DNA of 64,000 bases from Gilliamella sp. App6-5 (GTDB lineage Bacteria > Pseudomonadota > Gammaproteobacteria > Enterobacterales > Orbaceae). Both the position numbers and the translations under genes were made by a program. This document shows, piece by piece, positions 41,281 to 50,646 of the stretch. The stretch is from the NCBI RefSeq assembly GCF_001690525.1, contig NZ_LZGT01000088.1:22484-86483 (forward strand), read 5' to 3'. Numbering within the stretch: position 1 is the stretch's first letter; every line of letters begins with the position of its first letter. The notes below the pieces were generated by a model that was not told the origin of the DNA, did not search any database, and saw nothing but the letters and a program-made list of their open reading frames with translations.

Positions 41281-42480
41281 TTATTTTAATGTAGCAAATG
41301 CTTCTGCCACACGATCGATATTATGGTGATTTAAACCCGCTACACACATCCTTCCGCTGCCCACCAAATAAACAGCAAAATTATCTTTCAATTGTGTAAC
41401 TTGCTCTTTATTAAAACCGGTATAACTGAACATGCCTCGCTGTTTAACCAAATAATCAAAATTACGATCAGGTACAGCTTTTTTTAATAATTCAACCAGA
41501 GTTGATCGCATGGTTACAATGCGATTTCTCATTGATTCGACTTCTTTAAACCATTGCGCTTTAAGCTCTGGATGATTTAATACATAACTAACTAACTGCG
41601 CACCATAAGCTGATGGACTTGAATAATTTTGGCGAACAGTAGCTTGTAACTGCCCTAATACGCACCCAGCGGCTTGGCTGTTATCGCATAAAACAGATAA
41701 TCCGCCAACACGTTCACCATAGAGTGAAAATGTTTTCGAAAATGAGTTACTAACAAATCCACACAAGCCTGTCTTTGCCATTTTTCGAATCGCATAGGCA
41801 TCATCATCAATACTTTCGCCAAAACCTTGATAAGCAATATCCATAAATGGAATAAGATCACGGGCCTTTAACACCTCAATCACTTTATCCCACTGCGTAT
41901 GTGTTAAATCTGCACCGGTTGGGTTATGGCAGCAAGGATGAAGTAACACAATGCTTTTAGCTGGTAGTTGATTTAATGTTTCAAGCATTGCTTCAAATTT
42001 TACGCCACAAGTTTGCTCATCAAAATAGGGATATTTGTTTACCTTAAACCCGGCACCGCTAAAAATAGCGATATGATTTTCCCATGTTGGATCGCTGACC
42101 CATACTTCAGATTTTGGGAAATAGCGAAATAAAAAATCAGCTCCTATTTTCAGAGCACCTGAACCACCTAACGTTTGTATCGTTGCGATACGTTTATCTT
42201 TATAAGCCGAATGATCTGCACCAAATAATAGAGACTGAATTGATTGGCAATACGCTGGCAAACCACTCATTGGCAAATACAGCTGTGCACCTTGATTGAG
42301 ATGATAAATATCATCACGAGCAGTTTTTATACATTGCAATTGGGGAACCACGCTGTTTTCATCATAATAATAACCAATACTTAAATTCGTTTTATTATCT
42401 CGGCTATCATTCATAAACTCAGCGACTAACGATAAAATGGGATCCCCTGCATACGATTCTACTTTTTCAAACATGTTCAC
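41281..42480 (-). CDS. tyrB: Aromatic amino acid aminotransferase
   Basis: PLP enzyme that makes tyrosine and phenylalanine (and in part leucine) by transamination. It has 397-399 residues (E. coli 397); the second ATG at 42474 gives the usual start [14 protein letters not shown]. The PLP lysine is in [19 protein letters not shown] near residue 248, and [18 protein letters not shown] near 185. It is clearly nearer to TyrB than to the AspC encoded at 27764. It appears to head a minus-strand run to galU. Confidence 0.94.
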   Translation of the reverse strand: MNMFEKVESYAGDPILSLVAEFMNDSRDNKTNLSIGYYYDENSVVPQLQCIKTARDDIYHLNQGAQLYLPMSGLPAYCQSIQSLLFGADHSAYKDKRIATIQTLGGSGALKIGADFLFRYFPKSEVWVSDPTWENHIAIFSGAGFKVNKYPYFDEQTCGVKFEAMLETLNQLPAKSIVLLHPCCHNPTGADLTHTQWDKVIEVLKARDLIPFMDIAYQGFGESIDDDAYAIRKMAKTGLCGFVSNSFSKTFSLYGERVGGLSVLCDNSQAAGCVLGQLQATVRQNYSSPSAYGAQLVSYVLNHPELKAQWFKEVESMRNRIVTMRSTLVELLKKAVPDRNFDYLVKQRGMFSYTGFNKEQVTQLKDNFAVYLVGSGRMCVAGLNHHNIDRVAEAFATLK

Positions 42481-42670
42481 AATCCAATTGGCACAAAAAA
42501 TAACAATAAATATTTGTAGATTATTGCACCAACTTTATTGGCAATCAATCATTAAATAGCAGTTTAACAATAAATAATTAATTTGATTTTTGGTTAGAAA
42601 ATGACTGTATTTTTGATAGTAAAAAGTAATAGATGAGATAACTAAAAATATAACGTGTTTTAACCCGCTT

Positions 42671-42710
42671 TTTTATACTAAAACGTATGGTTTCCTGAAA
42701 CTTTTTGACA
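42671..42710 (-). repeat. Small dispersed repeat, copy 1
   Basis: Reading on the minus strand, AAGTTTCAGGAAACCATACG and the following TTTTAGTATAAAAAA match 45721-45760 on the plus strand in about 34 of 37 positions. It contains the dyad GTTTC-AG-GAAAC. It sits in the gap between tyrB and ridA, next to the ridA terminator. Confidence 0.65.
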
Positions 42711-42735
42711 AAAATTAGCACCTTTTGGTGCTAAT
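42710..42735 (-). terminator. ridA terminator
   Basis: A 9-bp stem (ATTAGCACC with GGTGCTAAT, loop TTTT) with a TTTTTG tract on the minus strand, 13 bp after the ridA stop. Confidence 0.8.
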
Positions 42736-42748
42736 CAGGTAAGCAAAT

Positions 42749-43132
42749 TTATTTAGCAGCAATAACTTCAATTTCGACTTTAGCATCTTTAGGAATTCGA
42801 GCAACTTGCACGCAAGAGCGAGCTGGGAAAGACGCATTATTTTCAGTAAAAAATGCTTCGTATACCGCATTTACCGCAGCAAAATCATTCATATCAGCTA
42901 AAAAAATAGTTGTTTTTACGATATTATTGACTTGATAACCTGCCGCAGTGACAATTGCTTTTACATTGGCTAAACTTTGTTTGGTTTGTTCTTTCACACA
43001 ACTTGGCATTTCACCTGTGGCGGCATCCAGTGGGATTTGCCCTGAGGCAAATAACATATTACCTAAATCGACCGCCTGAACATAAGGCCCAATAGCGGCT
43101 GGTGCTTTGTCAGTACTAATTACTTTTGCCAT
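42749..43132 (-). CDS. ridA: RidA family enamine/imine deaminase
   Basis: Hydrolyses reactive enamine/imine intermediates such as 2-aminoacrylate made by PLP enzymes. It has 127 residues (E. coli 128). The N-terminal STDKAPAAIGPYVQAVDLGN, the middle LFASGQIPLDAATGEMP and the C-terminal SFPARSCVQVARIPKDAKVE with the catalytic arginine (near residue 105) are typical. The ATG has an AAGGAG site. It is a single gene with its own terminator, divergent from ffh. Confidence 0.95.
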   Translation of the reverse strand: MAKVISTDKAPAAIGPYVQAVDLGNMLFASGQIPLDAATGEMPSCVKEQTKQSLANVKAIVTAAGYQVNNIVKTTIFLADMNDFAAVNAVYEAFFTENNASFPARSCVQVARIPKDAKVEIEVIAAK

Positions 43133-43325
43133 ACTCGATGTTCTCCTTATTCATAAACTAACCTGCTTTTTAATCACTAAAAAGGTTAAGGTATTCGCTT
43201 CTTGTTTGTCCTCATTTCAACAGGATCGTAATTTACTGTCAAGTCGTCGCAAAATTATGATCGTGGGACTTATTGAAATTTTCTGATATGATAAGGACAA
43301 TTTTTTATTTATTACGAGAGTTAAT

Positions 43326-44693
43326 ATGTTCGAGAATTTAACCGACCGTTTATCACAGACATTCCGCAATATCAGTGGTCGTGGACGACTATCTGAAGAC
43401 AATATTAAAGATGCGTTGCGCGATGTGCGTATGGCATTACTCGAAGCTGACGTTGCCCTACCAGTGGTTCGTGAATTTATTAATCAAGTTAAAGAAAAAG
43501 CCGTTGGATTAGATGTCAGCAAGAGCCTAACACCGGGTCAAGAATTTATCAAAATAGTTCAAGATGAACTGACAAGCGCAATGGGTGAAGTCAATAGTTC
43601 ACTCAATTTGGCAACCCAACCACCTGCTGTTATGTTAATGGCTGGGTTACAAGGTGCCGGTAAAACAACTAGCGTTGCTAAACTAGCTAAATTCCTAAAA
43701 GAAAAACAGAAAAAGAAAGTACTCGTGGTGTCTGCCGACGTTTATCGACCCGCTGCAATTAAACAGTTAGAAACACTGGCTAAAGCGATTGATGTTGAGT
43801 TCTTTCCATCTGATATTACTGAAAAACCGGTTAGTATTGTAAATAAAGCTATTTCTCATGCAAAATTGCAATTCTTTGATGTACTTATTGTCGATACTGC
43901 GGGTCGTTTGCATGTTGATAACGACATGATGGATGAAATCAAAGCGCTGCATCAAGCCATTAACCCCATTGAGACATTATTTGTGGTTGATGCCATGACT
44001 GGGCAAGATGCTGCCAATACGGCTAAAGCTTTCAATGATGCTTTGCCACTTACCGGTGTAATTTTAACCAAAGTTGATGGCGATGCGCGTGGTGGTGCGG
44101 CGCTATCCATTCGTCATATTACTGGTAAGCCGATAAAATTCTTAGGAATGGGGGAAAAAACTGACGCTTTGGAGCCATTTTACCCTGATCGTATTGCTTC
44201 GCGCATCTTAGGTATGGGTGATGTGCTATCTTTGATTGAAGAATTACAGCATAATGTCGATCGCGAAAAAGCAGAGAAAATCGCCAAAAAACTGAAAAAA
44301 GGCGATAAGTTCGATTTTAATGACTTTCAAGACCAACTCAAGCAGATGCGTAATATGGGCGGAATGGGGGCAATGCTAGCTAAATTACCTGGTGTTGGTC
44401 AACTGCCTGATCATATCAAAGCACAGATGGATGATAAAATCACCATCAAAATGGAAGCTATCATTGGCTCAATGACGTTAAAAGAACGCGCTAATCCTGA
44501 AATAATTAAAGGTTCACGCAAACGCCGTATTGCAAACGGTTCGGGCACCCAAGTGCAAGATGTCAACAAACTCTTAAAACAGTTTGAAGATATGCAAAAG
44601 ATGATGAAGAAAATGAAAGGCGGTGGCATGATGAAGATGATGCGTCAAATGAAAGGGTTAATGGGTGGCGGTATGGGATTCCCTCCTCGTTAA
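43326..44693 (+). CDS. ffh: Signal recognition particle protein Ffh
   Basis: The SRP GTPase that binds 4.5S RNA and signal sequences of membrane proteins. It has 455 residues (E. coli 453). The N domain is followed by the G domain with LQGAGKTTSVAKLAKFL (G1, about residues 105-121), DTAGRLHVD (G3) and TKVDGDARGGAAL (G4 region), and then the methionine-rich M domain that ends in MKKMKGGGMMKMMRQMKG. It is divergent from ridA. rpsP, usually downstream in E. coli, is not here. Confidence 0.97.
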   Translation: MFENLTDRLSQTFRNISGRGRLSEDNIKDALRDVRMALLEADVALPVVREFINQVKEKAVGLDVSKSLTPGQEFIKIVQDELTSAMGEVNSSLNLATQPPAVMLMAGLQGAGKTTSVAKLAKFLKEKQKKKVLVVSADVYRPAAIKQLETLAKAIDVEFFPSDITEKPVSIVNKAISHAKLQFFDVLIVDTAGRLHVDNDMMDEIKALHQAINPIETLFVVDAMTGQDAANTAKAFNDALPLTGVILTKVDGDARGGAALSIRHITGKPIKFLGMGEKTDALEPFYPDRIASRILGMGDVLSLIEELQHNVDREKAEKIAKKLKKGDKFDFNDFQDQLKQMRNMGGMGAMLAKLPGVGQLPDHIKAQMDDKITIKMEAIIGSMTLKERANPEIIKGSRKRRIANGSGTQVQDVNKLLKQFEDMQKMMKKMKGGGMMKMMRQMKGLMGGGMGFPPR

Positions 44694-44800
44694 AACATGA
44701 CAACCGCCTATTTCAACGAAAATCAGTGATAGCAAACTATCACTTTTCCGCATAAATATCGCGCTTATAAACAGCGCGATAATACTTCTCATTGACAAAT

Positions 44801-45673
44801 TTAATTGCTTGGTTTAATCGATTTAACCTGTGTTGGCCTACTCATTGTAAGTACTGTACCTATCGATGATATAATAATAAACACAATGGCTATCCACTGA
44901 TAGTGGGTTAACTGTTCATGTAAAACAATAAATCCAGAAAGTGCGGCAAAAACAGGTGACAAACTCATTAATGTACTAAATGTTTGCGCGGGTAATTTGG
45001 GAAGTGCAATCATATCCAAACCATAAGGAATGGCCGATGCTAATAGCGAAACCACAAAAATCAATGGTAGCAACTCCAACGAAAACAGGGTACTGCCAGT
45101 TTGCCAGATGCCGATAGGAAATAAAAAGCACGAAGCAATGCCCGACCCAATCGCTACACTTGCTGAGCCATAAATAGCACTCGCTTTGCGTCCAAATAAA
45201 ATATAACATGCCCAGCCACTTCCCGCTAATAGCGCAAATAAAATACCCATTGGATCTAAATTACTTGACGCTTGAGTTAGTGGTAAAAGCATAGCCAGCC
45301 CCATAATTGCAATACCTAACCAAATAAAATCAAGCACTTTCCGTGAAGCGCACATCGCCACCATAATAGGCCCTGTTAGTTCAATGGCAACAGCAATACC
45401 AAGCGGAATTCTGGCGATTGCGTTATAAAACGCTAAATTCATGCAACCAATTGAAATACCATATAAAGATATGTATTTCAGTGCTTGTTTTGTCATGGCT
45501 TTGCGCCACGGTTTGAAAATTAACACTAACATAATTGCCGAAAAAAATAATCGCCAAGCTGTCATCCCCTCTGGCCCTAACACAGGAAATAGATATTTGG
45601 CTATAGACGCACTGCCTTGAACCGAAATCATCGAAATAAAAATTAATAAAACAGGCCAACACCTTTTTAGCAT
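44801..45673 (-). CDS. rhtA: Threonine/homoserine exporter RhtA (EamA family)
   Basis: A 290-residue inner-membrane transporter with ten helices in two EamA repeats. It resembles E. coli RhtA (295 residues) along its whole length: SVQGSASIAKYLFPVLGPEG near residue 18, PLGIAVAIELTGPI near 91, and ASAIPYGLDMIALPKLPAQT near 212. RhtA exports threonine and homoserine; the exact substrate here is inferred. It lies between ffh (convergent) and ispB, with a small repeat upstream at 45721. Confidence 0.8.
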   Translation of the reverse strand: MLKRCWPVLLIFISMISVQGSASIAKYLFPVLGPEGMTAWRLFFSAIMLVLIFKPWRKAMTKQALKYISLYGISIGCMNLAFYNAIARIPLGIAVAIELTGPIMVAMCASRKVLDFIWLGIAIMGLAMLLPLTQASSNLDPMGILFALLAGSGWACYILFGRKASAIYGSASVAIGSGIASCFLFPIGIWQTGSTLFSLELLPLIFVVSLLASAIPYGLDMIALPKLPAQTFSTLMSLSPVFAALSGFIVLHEQLTHYQWIAIVFIIISSIGTVLTMSRPTQVKSIKPSN

Positions 45674-45720
45674 AAATAATTACCTTAATTGAAATTTAAA
45701 GTTGTTATATATAAAACTCA

Positions 45721-45775
45721 TGACAAGAAGTTTCAGGAAACCATACGTTTGAGTATAAAAAACGCATGGTTTTAT
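45721..45775 (+). repeat. Small dispersed repeat, copy 2, with hairpin
   Basis: The second strong copy of the repeat at 42671, in the opposite orientation. Here AAACCATACGTTT (45738-45750) can pair with AAACGCATGGTTT (45760-45772) with one mismatch, so the element forms a 13-bp stem. It lies between rhtA and ispB, 24 bp past the ispB stop, and may serve as the end of the ispB transcript. Confidence 0.6.
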
Positions 45776-45798
45776 TGATTTATTGGCTCATTGGTAAG

Positions 45799-46785
45799 TT
45801 AGTTTTCTCTTTTTACTGATAATAAAGCAAGATCTTGTAACGCTTGTTTATAAGGTGAATCAGGTAAAATGGCAATAACGTCAAATGCTTTTTGTGCTTC
45901 TTTTTGAGCGGTTTGTAACGTAAAATCTAGCGAACCACATTCATCCATGATGTTTAAAATGCGATCTAACAATGGTCGACCATTACCTTGCTCTATTGCT
46001 TGACGAATTAAAGCTGCATCTTGGGCATTTTTAGTGTGGTGCATTGCATGTAAAAGCGGTAAAGTGGGTTTACCTTCATTCAGATCGTCCCCTAAATTTT
46101 TACCTAATTTTTCATTACTATCGGCGCTATAATCAAGTAAATCATCAATGATTTGAAAGGCTGTGCCTAGATATTTGCCATATTCCTGTAAAGCCAACTC
46201 TTGCTCTGTATTTGCACCAGCTAGCACCGCAGCCGAATGCGAAGTTGCCTCGAATAAACGAGCCGTTTTGCGATAAATCACTTCTAAATATTGTTCTTTA
46301 GTGATATCGGGATCGTTACAATTAATTAACTGTTGTACCTCACCTTCAGCAATCACATTGGTTGCCGCCGACATAATCGTCAATACTTTAAAAGATTCAG
46401 TACGCACCATCATTTGAAAAGATCGAGTATAGATATAATCGCCAACCAGTACACTGGCGGCATTGCCAAAAAGTGCATTAGCGGTTGATTTGCCACGACG
46501 TAAATCCGATTCATCAACAACATCATCATGCAATAAGGTTGCTGTATGAATAAATTCAATAAAAGCCGCGGTAATAATATGTTTATCGCCTTGATAGTTG
46601 AGTGCTTTGGCAATTAATAACGCGATTACTGGGCGTATGCGCTTTCCACCACTACTAATGATGTAATTGCCTAACTGATTGATCAAAGCCACATCAGAAC
46701 TCAGTTCTGCTTGTATAGCTTGATTCACTTTGATTAAATCTTCTTTAACAAGATCGAGTATTTGATTCATTGACGCAGTATTCAT
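45799..46785 (-). CDS. ispB: Octaprenyl diphosphate synthase
   Basis: Elongates farnesyl diphosphate to the side chain of ubiquinone and menaquinone. Both aspartate-rich motifs are present: LLHDDVVDESDLRRGK at about residues 85-100 and IIDDLLDYSADS near 215. The start is uncertain: ATG at 46785 gives 328 residues and has a weak AGG; ATG at 46770 gives 323, the E. coli length; the frame is open to 46866. It is divergent from tonB; in E. coli it is divergent from rplU. Confidence 0.93.
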   Translation of the reverse strand: MNTASMNQILDLVKEDLIKVNQAIQAELSSDVALINQLGNYIISSGGKRIRPVIALLIAKALNYQGDKHIITAAFIEFIHTATLLHDDVVDESDLRRGKSTANALFGNAASVLVGDYIYTRSFQMMVRTESFKVLTIMSAATNVIAEGEVQQLINCNDPDITKEQYLEVIYRKTARLFEATSHSAAVLAGANTEQELALQEYGKYLGTAFQIIDDLLDYSADSNEKLGKNLGDDLNEGKPTLPLLHAMHHTKNAQDAALIRQAIEQGNGRPLLDRILNIMDECGSLDFTLQTAQKEAQKAFDVIAILPDSPYKQALQDLALLSVKREN

Positions 46786-46881
46786 CAGCCTAACCATTAT
46801 AAATAACAGATATTTACTTTCTATTATCTGATAAATATCATGAAGCAACAAGGTGTCATCTATCATATTTCAAAAAACACT

Positions 46882-46900
46882 ACAAATGATAAGCATTTTC
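46882..46900. promoter_or_regulatory. Fur box upstream of tonB
   Basis: ACAAATGATAAGCATTTTC matches the 19-bp Fur consensus in 14 positions. It ends 27 bp before the tonB start and lies in the gap shared with ispB, so iron-dependent repression of tonB is likely. Confidence 0.65.
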
Positions 46901-46927
46901 ATTTAGAATACTGACCTTAAGTTAAAA

Positions 46928-47767
46928 ATGATTATTATTATGAAGATTAACTTTGATATAGACATCGATAATACCAAGGTTCCTTTGTGTCCGACGAAAA
47001 AACAACCTATAAATACCTATGCATGTACATCGGTATCTGTACTGTCACATCTTGTCTTATTTGCACTACTCTTTAGTTCCGCCTTGTTTGCTAAAAACAT
47101 TGTTGTCGATGAAGGTGATAATTCAATTAAAGCTATGATGGTCGATATCTCGCAATTGGCTGCACCAAAGCAATCATTAGTAGAAAATACTCCCGAAATT
47201 CCAGGCGTGGAAAATAGCGAACGGATCGATAACAAACCAATCGAAGAAATTCCCGTTGAAGCTGTTATTGAGCCTGAAGTTGTTAAAGAAGAACAGCCTG
47301 AACCTATTCTCGAAAAAATCCCCGACAAGACTACTGTTGAGCCCAAAAAGGAAATTGTCGTCAAAAAAGAACCAAAACAAAAGAAAAAGCGCCCTCCTGC
47401 TCAAAAAGCATCACATCAACAAGTTAGACAAGAAGTGATTAGCGACAAGGTTGCTAACACTGCTGTAGCACCGCAGATTTCAGATAATCGTCAATATTCT
47501 GGTAATCCTTTGCCAATTCGGCGCAACCAACCTGAATACCCACGCCGAGCACTAGATATGCGCTTAGAGGGTTATGTAGTCGCACTATTTGATGTAAACA
47601 GTGATGGGCGAGTTGAAAATATTCGAATTATAGAAGCAAAACCTAATAATATTTTTAATCGTTCCGTGATTAATGCCATGAAAACATGGAAATATAAGCC
47701 AATTGCGGCAAAAGACCTGAAAATACAAATTATTTTTAACCGCGATAAATCAATTAGTTTGAATTAA
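46928..47767 (+). CDS. tonB: Energy transducer TonB
   Basis: Spans the periplasm and energises outer-membrane receptors for siderophores and heme. It has 279 residues (E. coli 239). The order is a short cytoplasmic N terminus, one membrane anchor (about 34-56, SVLSHLVLFALLFSSALFA), a proline/glutamate/lysine-rich stretch (about 90-170) and the C-terminal domain with YPRRALDMRLEGYVVALFDV and VINAMKTWKYKP. exbB and exbD are not adjacent. A Fur box lies directly upstream. Confidence 0.93.
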   Translation: MIIIMKINFDIDIDNTKVPLCPTKKQPINTYACTSVSVLSHLVLFALLFSSALFAKNIVVDEGDNSIKAMMVDISQLAAPKQSLVENTPEIPGVENSERIDNKPIEEIPVEAVIEPEVVKEEQPEPILEKIPDKTTVEPKKEIVVKKEPKQKKKRPPAQKASHQQVRQEVISDKVANTAVAPQISDNRQYSGNPLPIRRNQPEYPRRALDMRLEGYVVALFDVNSDGRVENIRIIEAKPNNIFNRSVINAMKTWKYKPIAAKDLKIQIIFNRDKSISLN

Positions 47768-47790
47768 TAACAATTGATATAGACAGCAAT

Positions 47791-47825
47791 AAAAAAGCCA
47801 TAACTTCTGTTTAAGAAATTACGGC
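47791..47825 (-). terminator. pepP terminator
   Basis: On the minus strand an 11-bp stem with two G-U pairs (GCCGTAATTTC with GAAGTTATGGC) is followed by TTTTTTATTG. It begins 11 bp past the pepP stop. The same structure is imperfect on the plus strand, so it serves pepP rather than tonB. Confidence 0.7.
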
Positions 47826-47835
47826 AATCGCATGA

Positions 47836-49155
47836 CTAATGAGTAAGTGTGTTTGCCATCAATTGTTCAATTTGATGCGGATCTTTAGGTACATTACTGG
47901 TCAACACCTCATTTCCTGTCTCAGTAATTAAGATATTATCTTCAATGCGAATACCAATGCCTTTATATTGTGCTGGTACATCTGCGTCTTGATTAATATA
48001 GAGTCCGGGTTCAACGGTTAATACCATCCCTGGCGCTAAAATACGATCTCGACCACTACCAACATCATGCACATCGATGCCTAGCCAATGTCCTAAACCA
48101 TGCATATAAAATGCAGTGTAAGCTTTATTGGCAATTAACGTTTCCACATCACCATGCATAATGCCTAATTTAATTAAACCTGCTACCATCGTTCTGACCA
48201 CATGATTATTCACTTCCATGATTGATGTGCCGGGCTTAAATAATTGAATCGCTTGATATTGCGCTGCTAACACTATGTCATAAATCTCACGTTGAACTTG
48301 GCTAAATTGACCATTCACAGGGAAAGTACGAGTAATGTCCCCTGCATAGTATTGGTATTCACACCCAGCATCAATCAAAACTAAATCTCCATCCTTTAGC
48401 TGCTCACTATTATTTTCATAATGTAAAATACAACCATTATTACCGCCGCCAACAATAGTGTTATAAGATGGAAAGCGTGCTCCATGCCAAGCAAATTCGT
48501 GTAAGATTTCAGCTTCTAGTTGGTATTCAAACATTAATGGTTTACACTTTTGCATCGCTCTAACATGGGCTTGCGCACTAATTTCACAAGCTTGGCGTAA
48601 AATTGTGATTTCAAAATCTGATTTAAACATACGCATTTCATGAACTATCGGTCGCCAATCAATCATGCTGTTGGGGGCAGAAAGATTCATCCGACTACCT
48701 TGTCGTAAAATACGCATGGCACTATCAACAATTTTATCGGCATAGGCATACTGTTGATCGGCATGATAAATCGCTGTTTTGCCATTTAATAAATTGGGTA
48801 ATATTGTTTCTATCTCATCAAAGGGATGCGCCTTATCAACCCAAATTGCGCCTAATGCGGCTTGTTGACCTAAACGGTAACCTGTCCATGTTTCTGCAAG
48901 TGCATCTTTTTTACGATTAAATAATACATATCTAGGCGTATTATCATTTTGTTTCACCACAGCAAAAACCGCTTCTGGCTCAGCAAAAAGCGTAAAATAC
49001 CAAAAATCGCTATTTTGCCGATATGGATAATGGGTGTCATTACTACGCGCGGCTTCAGGAGCTGCAAAAAAAAGCGCAATACTATTTGGCACCATTTGCG
49101 CTAATAATCTTTCTCGACGTGCAAAAAGTTCTGTTTTGATATCAGTGTTTATCAT
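47836..49155 (-). CDS. pepP: Xaa-Pro aminopeptidase
   Basis: A dimanganese aminopeptidase that removes residues before proline. It has 439 residues (E. coli 441). All metal ligands are visible: the two aspartates in LIDAGCEYQYYAGDITRTFP (about 258-277), the histidine in HGLGHWLGIDVHDVG near 350, and the glutamates in VLTVEPGLYI and GIRIEDNILITETG. It lies 27 bp after ygfB, as in E. coli, but ubiH and ubiI, which follow in E. coli, are not here. Confidence 0.96.
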   Translation of the reverse strand: MINTDIKTELFARRERLLAQMVPNSIALFFAAPEAARSNDTHYPYRQNSDFWYFTLFAEPEAVFAVVKQNDNTPRYVLFNRKKDALAETWTGYRLGQQAALGAIWVDKAHPFDEIETILPNLLNGKTAIYHADQQYAYADKIVDSAMRILRQGSRMNLSAPNSMIDWRPIVHEMRMFKSDFEITILRQACEISAQAHVRAMQKCKPLMFEYQLEAEILHEFAWHGARFPSYNTIVGGGNNGCILHYENNSEQLKDGDLVLIDAGCEYQYYAGDITRTFPVNGQFSQVQREIYDIVLAAQYQAIQLFKPGTSIMEVNNHVVRTMVAGLIKLGIMHGDVETLIANKAYTAFYMHGLGHWLGIDVHDVGSGRDRILAPGMVLTVEPGLYINQDADVPAQYKGIGIRIEDNILITETGNEVLTSNVPKDPHQIEQLMANTLTH

Positions 49156-49182
49156 TGTAATGACCTTGAAAATGTATAATTA

Positions 49183-49725
49183 TTAATGGATTGTTGGGAT
49201 GATATCTGACTCATTAAATTCATCAAAACATAGCATAGAAGTGATGCGAACATACTCTTTAATCTCTTCAAAAGCAAAACCAAGCTCTTGTTGATCTTCA
49301 GTTTCATCATAACCCAGTGTAACAATTTGCCGTAGGTCATAAATCGCTTCGCCAACATCGCCTTTGATATGATTAATTTTAGGTTGCACAAGTCCAATAC
49401 CAAGTAAGAAATGATTTACCCAGCCAACCAAATCATCAAGCTGTGAATATAAATCTTTGTCACTAAGCAATAATTGAAAGCTAAAATCTTCATCAAAAAA
49501 TTGTTGTTTGATATGCGTGTAAAGTTGACTAATTTTCTCATCTAATGATGCAGGCATTTTTTCACCATTATTTAACATATCTTCAACCAATGGCCGCCAG
49601 CTCTCATCATAATTACCGCCAGCCAATATACCCGACAAAAAACCATGCAACTCAGCTGCGGTAATACCGATTTTATTTTGGATTAGTTGACGATTAAATT
49701 CGTCGTAATTGATAATATTTGACAT
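49183..49725 (-). CDS. ygfB: YgfB/UPF0149 family protein
   Basis: A 180-residue member of UPF0149 (E. coli YgfB 192). Conserved parts are GITAAELHGFLSGILAGGNY near residue 20, LVGWVNHFLLGIGLVQPKIN near 95 and FEEIKEYVRITSMLCFDEF near 150. In Pseudomonas the homologue modulates an AmpR/AlpA-linked response; elsewhere the role is unclear. ATG at 49725 has AGGGTG at a good distance; a GTG three codons earlier is also possible. It is first in ygfB-pepP. Confidence 0.9.
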   Translation of the reverse strand: MSNIINYDEFNRQLIQNKIGITAAELHGFLSGILAGGNYDESWRPLVEDMLNNGEKMPASLDEKISQLYTHIKQQFFDEDFSFQLLLSDKDLYSQLDDLVGWVNHFLLGIGLVQPKINHIKGDVGEAIYDLRQIVTLGYDETEDQQELGFAFEEIKEYVRITSMLCFDEFNESDIIPTIH

Positions 49726-49849
49726 AAACTTCACCCTAATCTTATTACATCATGAAAAATGCACCCTGCACTTTCTCTGATTATTAGTATATAATTCGTA
49801 TTCAATTGTAAATAATAAACAGGTTACTGTGCTTTATAAAGGAATTATT

Positions 49850-50200
49850 TTGAACATTGTGGGATTAATCGTGAAATTGCCTTTGCAATTATTATTTCTT
49901 GCAGGATTATTATCATTAACCGCCTGTAGCTCATTGTTATCGAATAAAGGCGTCATCATCCTTGATGTGCAAGATAAAATACACACCAATGTAACCAGTC
50001 AAAATTTACCTGAAGCTTATAAATTAGGTAATAGTGAACAAGAATTACAACGATTTGAAACTTTCTGTAGAGAAGAGATCCGCGCATCAAAGCTTGATGG
50101 CAGTGAAGAAATCGTTTTTGAAAACATTAAACATGGAATCCATGGACAGGTAGAATTTAAAAAGTGTAGCGATAAAGTCACCCGTATCTACCGATACTGA
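49850..50200 (+). CDS. Small putative lipoprotein
   Basis: A 116-residue protein if started at TTG 49850, which stands 6 bases after AAGGA; GTG at 49829 would add seven residues. The signal peptide LPLQLLFLAGLLSLTAC ends in a lipobox. The mature part has two further cysteines (FETFCREEIRA and FKKCSDKV) that could form a disulphide. I do not recognise the family. It lies between divergent ygfB and ptsH. Confidence 0.6.
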   Translation: MNIVGLIVKLPLQLLFLAGLLSLTACSSLLSNKGVIILDVQDKIHTNVTSQNLPEAYKLGNSEQELQRFETFCREEIRASKLDGSEEIVFENIKHGIHGQVEFKKCSDKVTRIYRY

Positions 50201-50336
50201 CAAAATATGGCTATCTTTATCAATTAAAGCTAATACGATTGACCTAATATAAAAGATATATGAAATCTTACTAGCCTTTCAGGCGGTTTTTATTTATATT
50301 GGTCGTTGAAATAAAAATATTTGGGAGTCAAATAAT

Positions 50337-50594
50337 ATGTACAAACAAGATGTAACCATTACTGCATCTAACGGTCTTCATACTCGCCCTGCTGCGCAAT
50401 TTGTGAAAGAAGCCAAAAACTTTAATGCAGAAATTACTGTCACATCTAATGGAAAAAGTGCAAGCGCTAAAAGCCTATTTAAATTACAAACATTAGGTTT
50501 ATCACAAGGCACAACCATTACCATTACTGCCGAAGGTGAAGATGAAAAAGACGCAGTTGATCATTTAGTAAAATTAATTCCTGAATTGGAATAA
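50337..50594 (+). CDS. ptsH: Phosphocarrier protein HPr
   Basis: Carries phosphate from enzyme I to the sugar-specific IIA proteins. It has 85 residues, as in E. coli. The active histidine is in [15 protein letters not shown] (His 15), and the Ser46 region [19 protein letters not shown] is present. The ATG follows TTTGGGAG. It is first in ptsH-ptsI-crr, 52 bp before ptsI. Confidence 0.97.
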   Translation: MYKQDVTITASNGLHTRPAAQFVKEAKNFNAEITVTSNGKSASAKSLFKLQTLGLSQGTTITITAEGEDEKDAVDHLVKLIPELE

Positions 50595-50646
50595 TAACTC
50601 CCGATTAGCTATGAAAGGTTTTAAAATTGAATAAGGATTAAATGTT

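Noticed and set aside
27764..42480. aspC and tyrB as a recent duplication
   Set aside because: Each follows a different E. coli paralogue along its whole length, so they are old, distinct genes.
47017..47438. Several overlapping open frames within tonB on both strands
   Set aside because: They arise from the repetitive glutamate/lysine/proline codons of the TonB linker; only the TonB frame has domain similarity.
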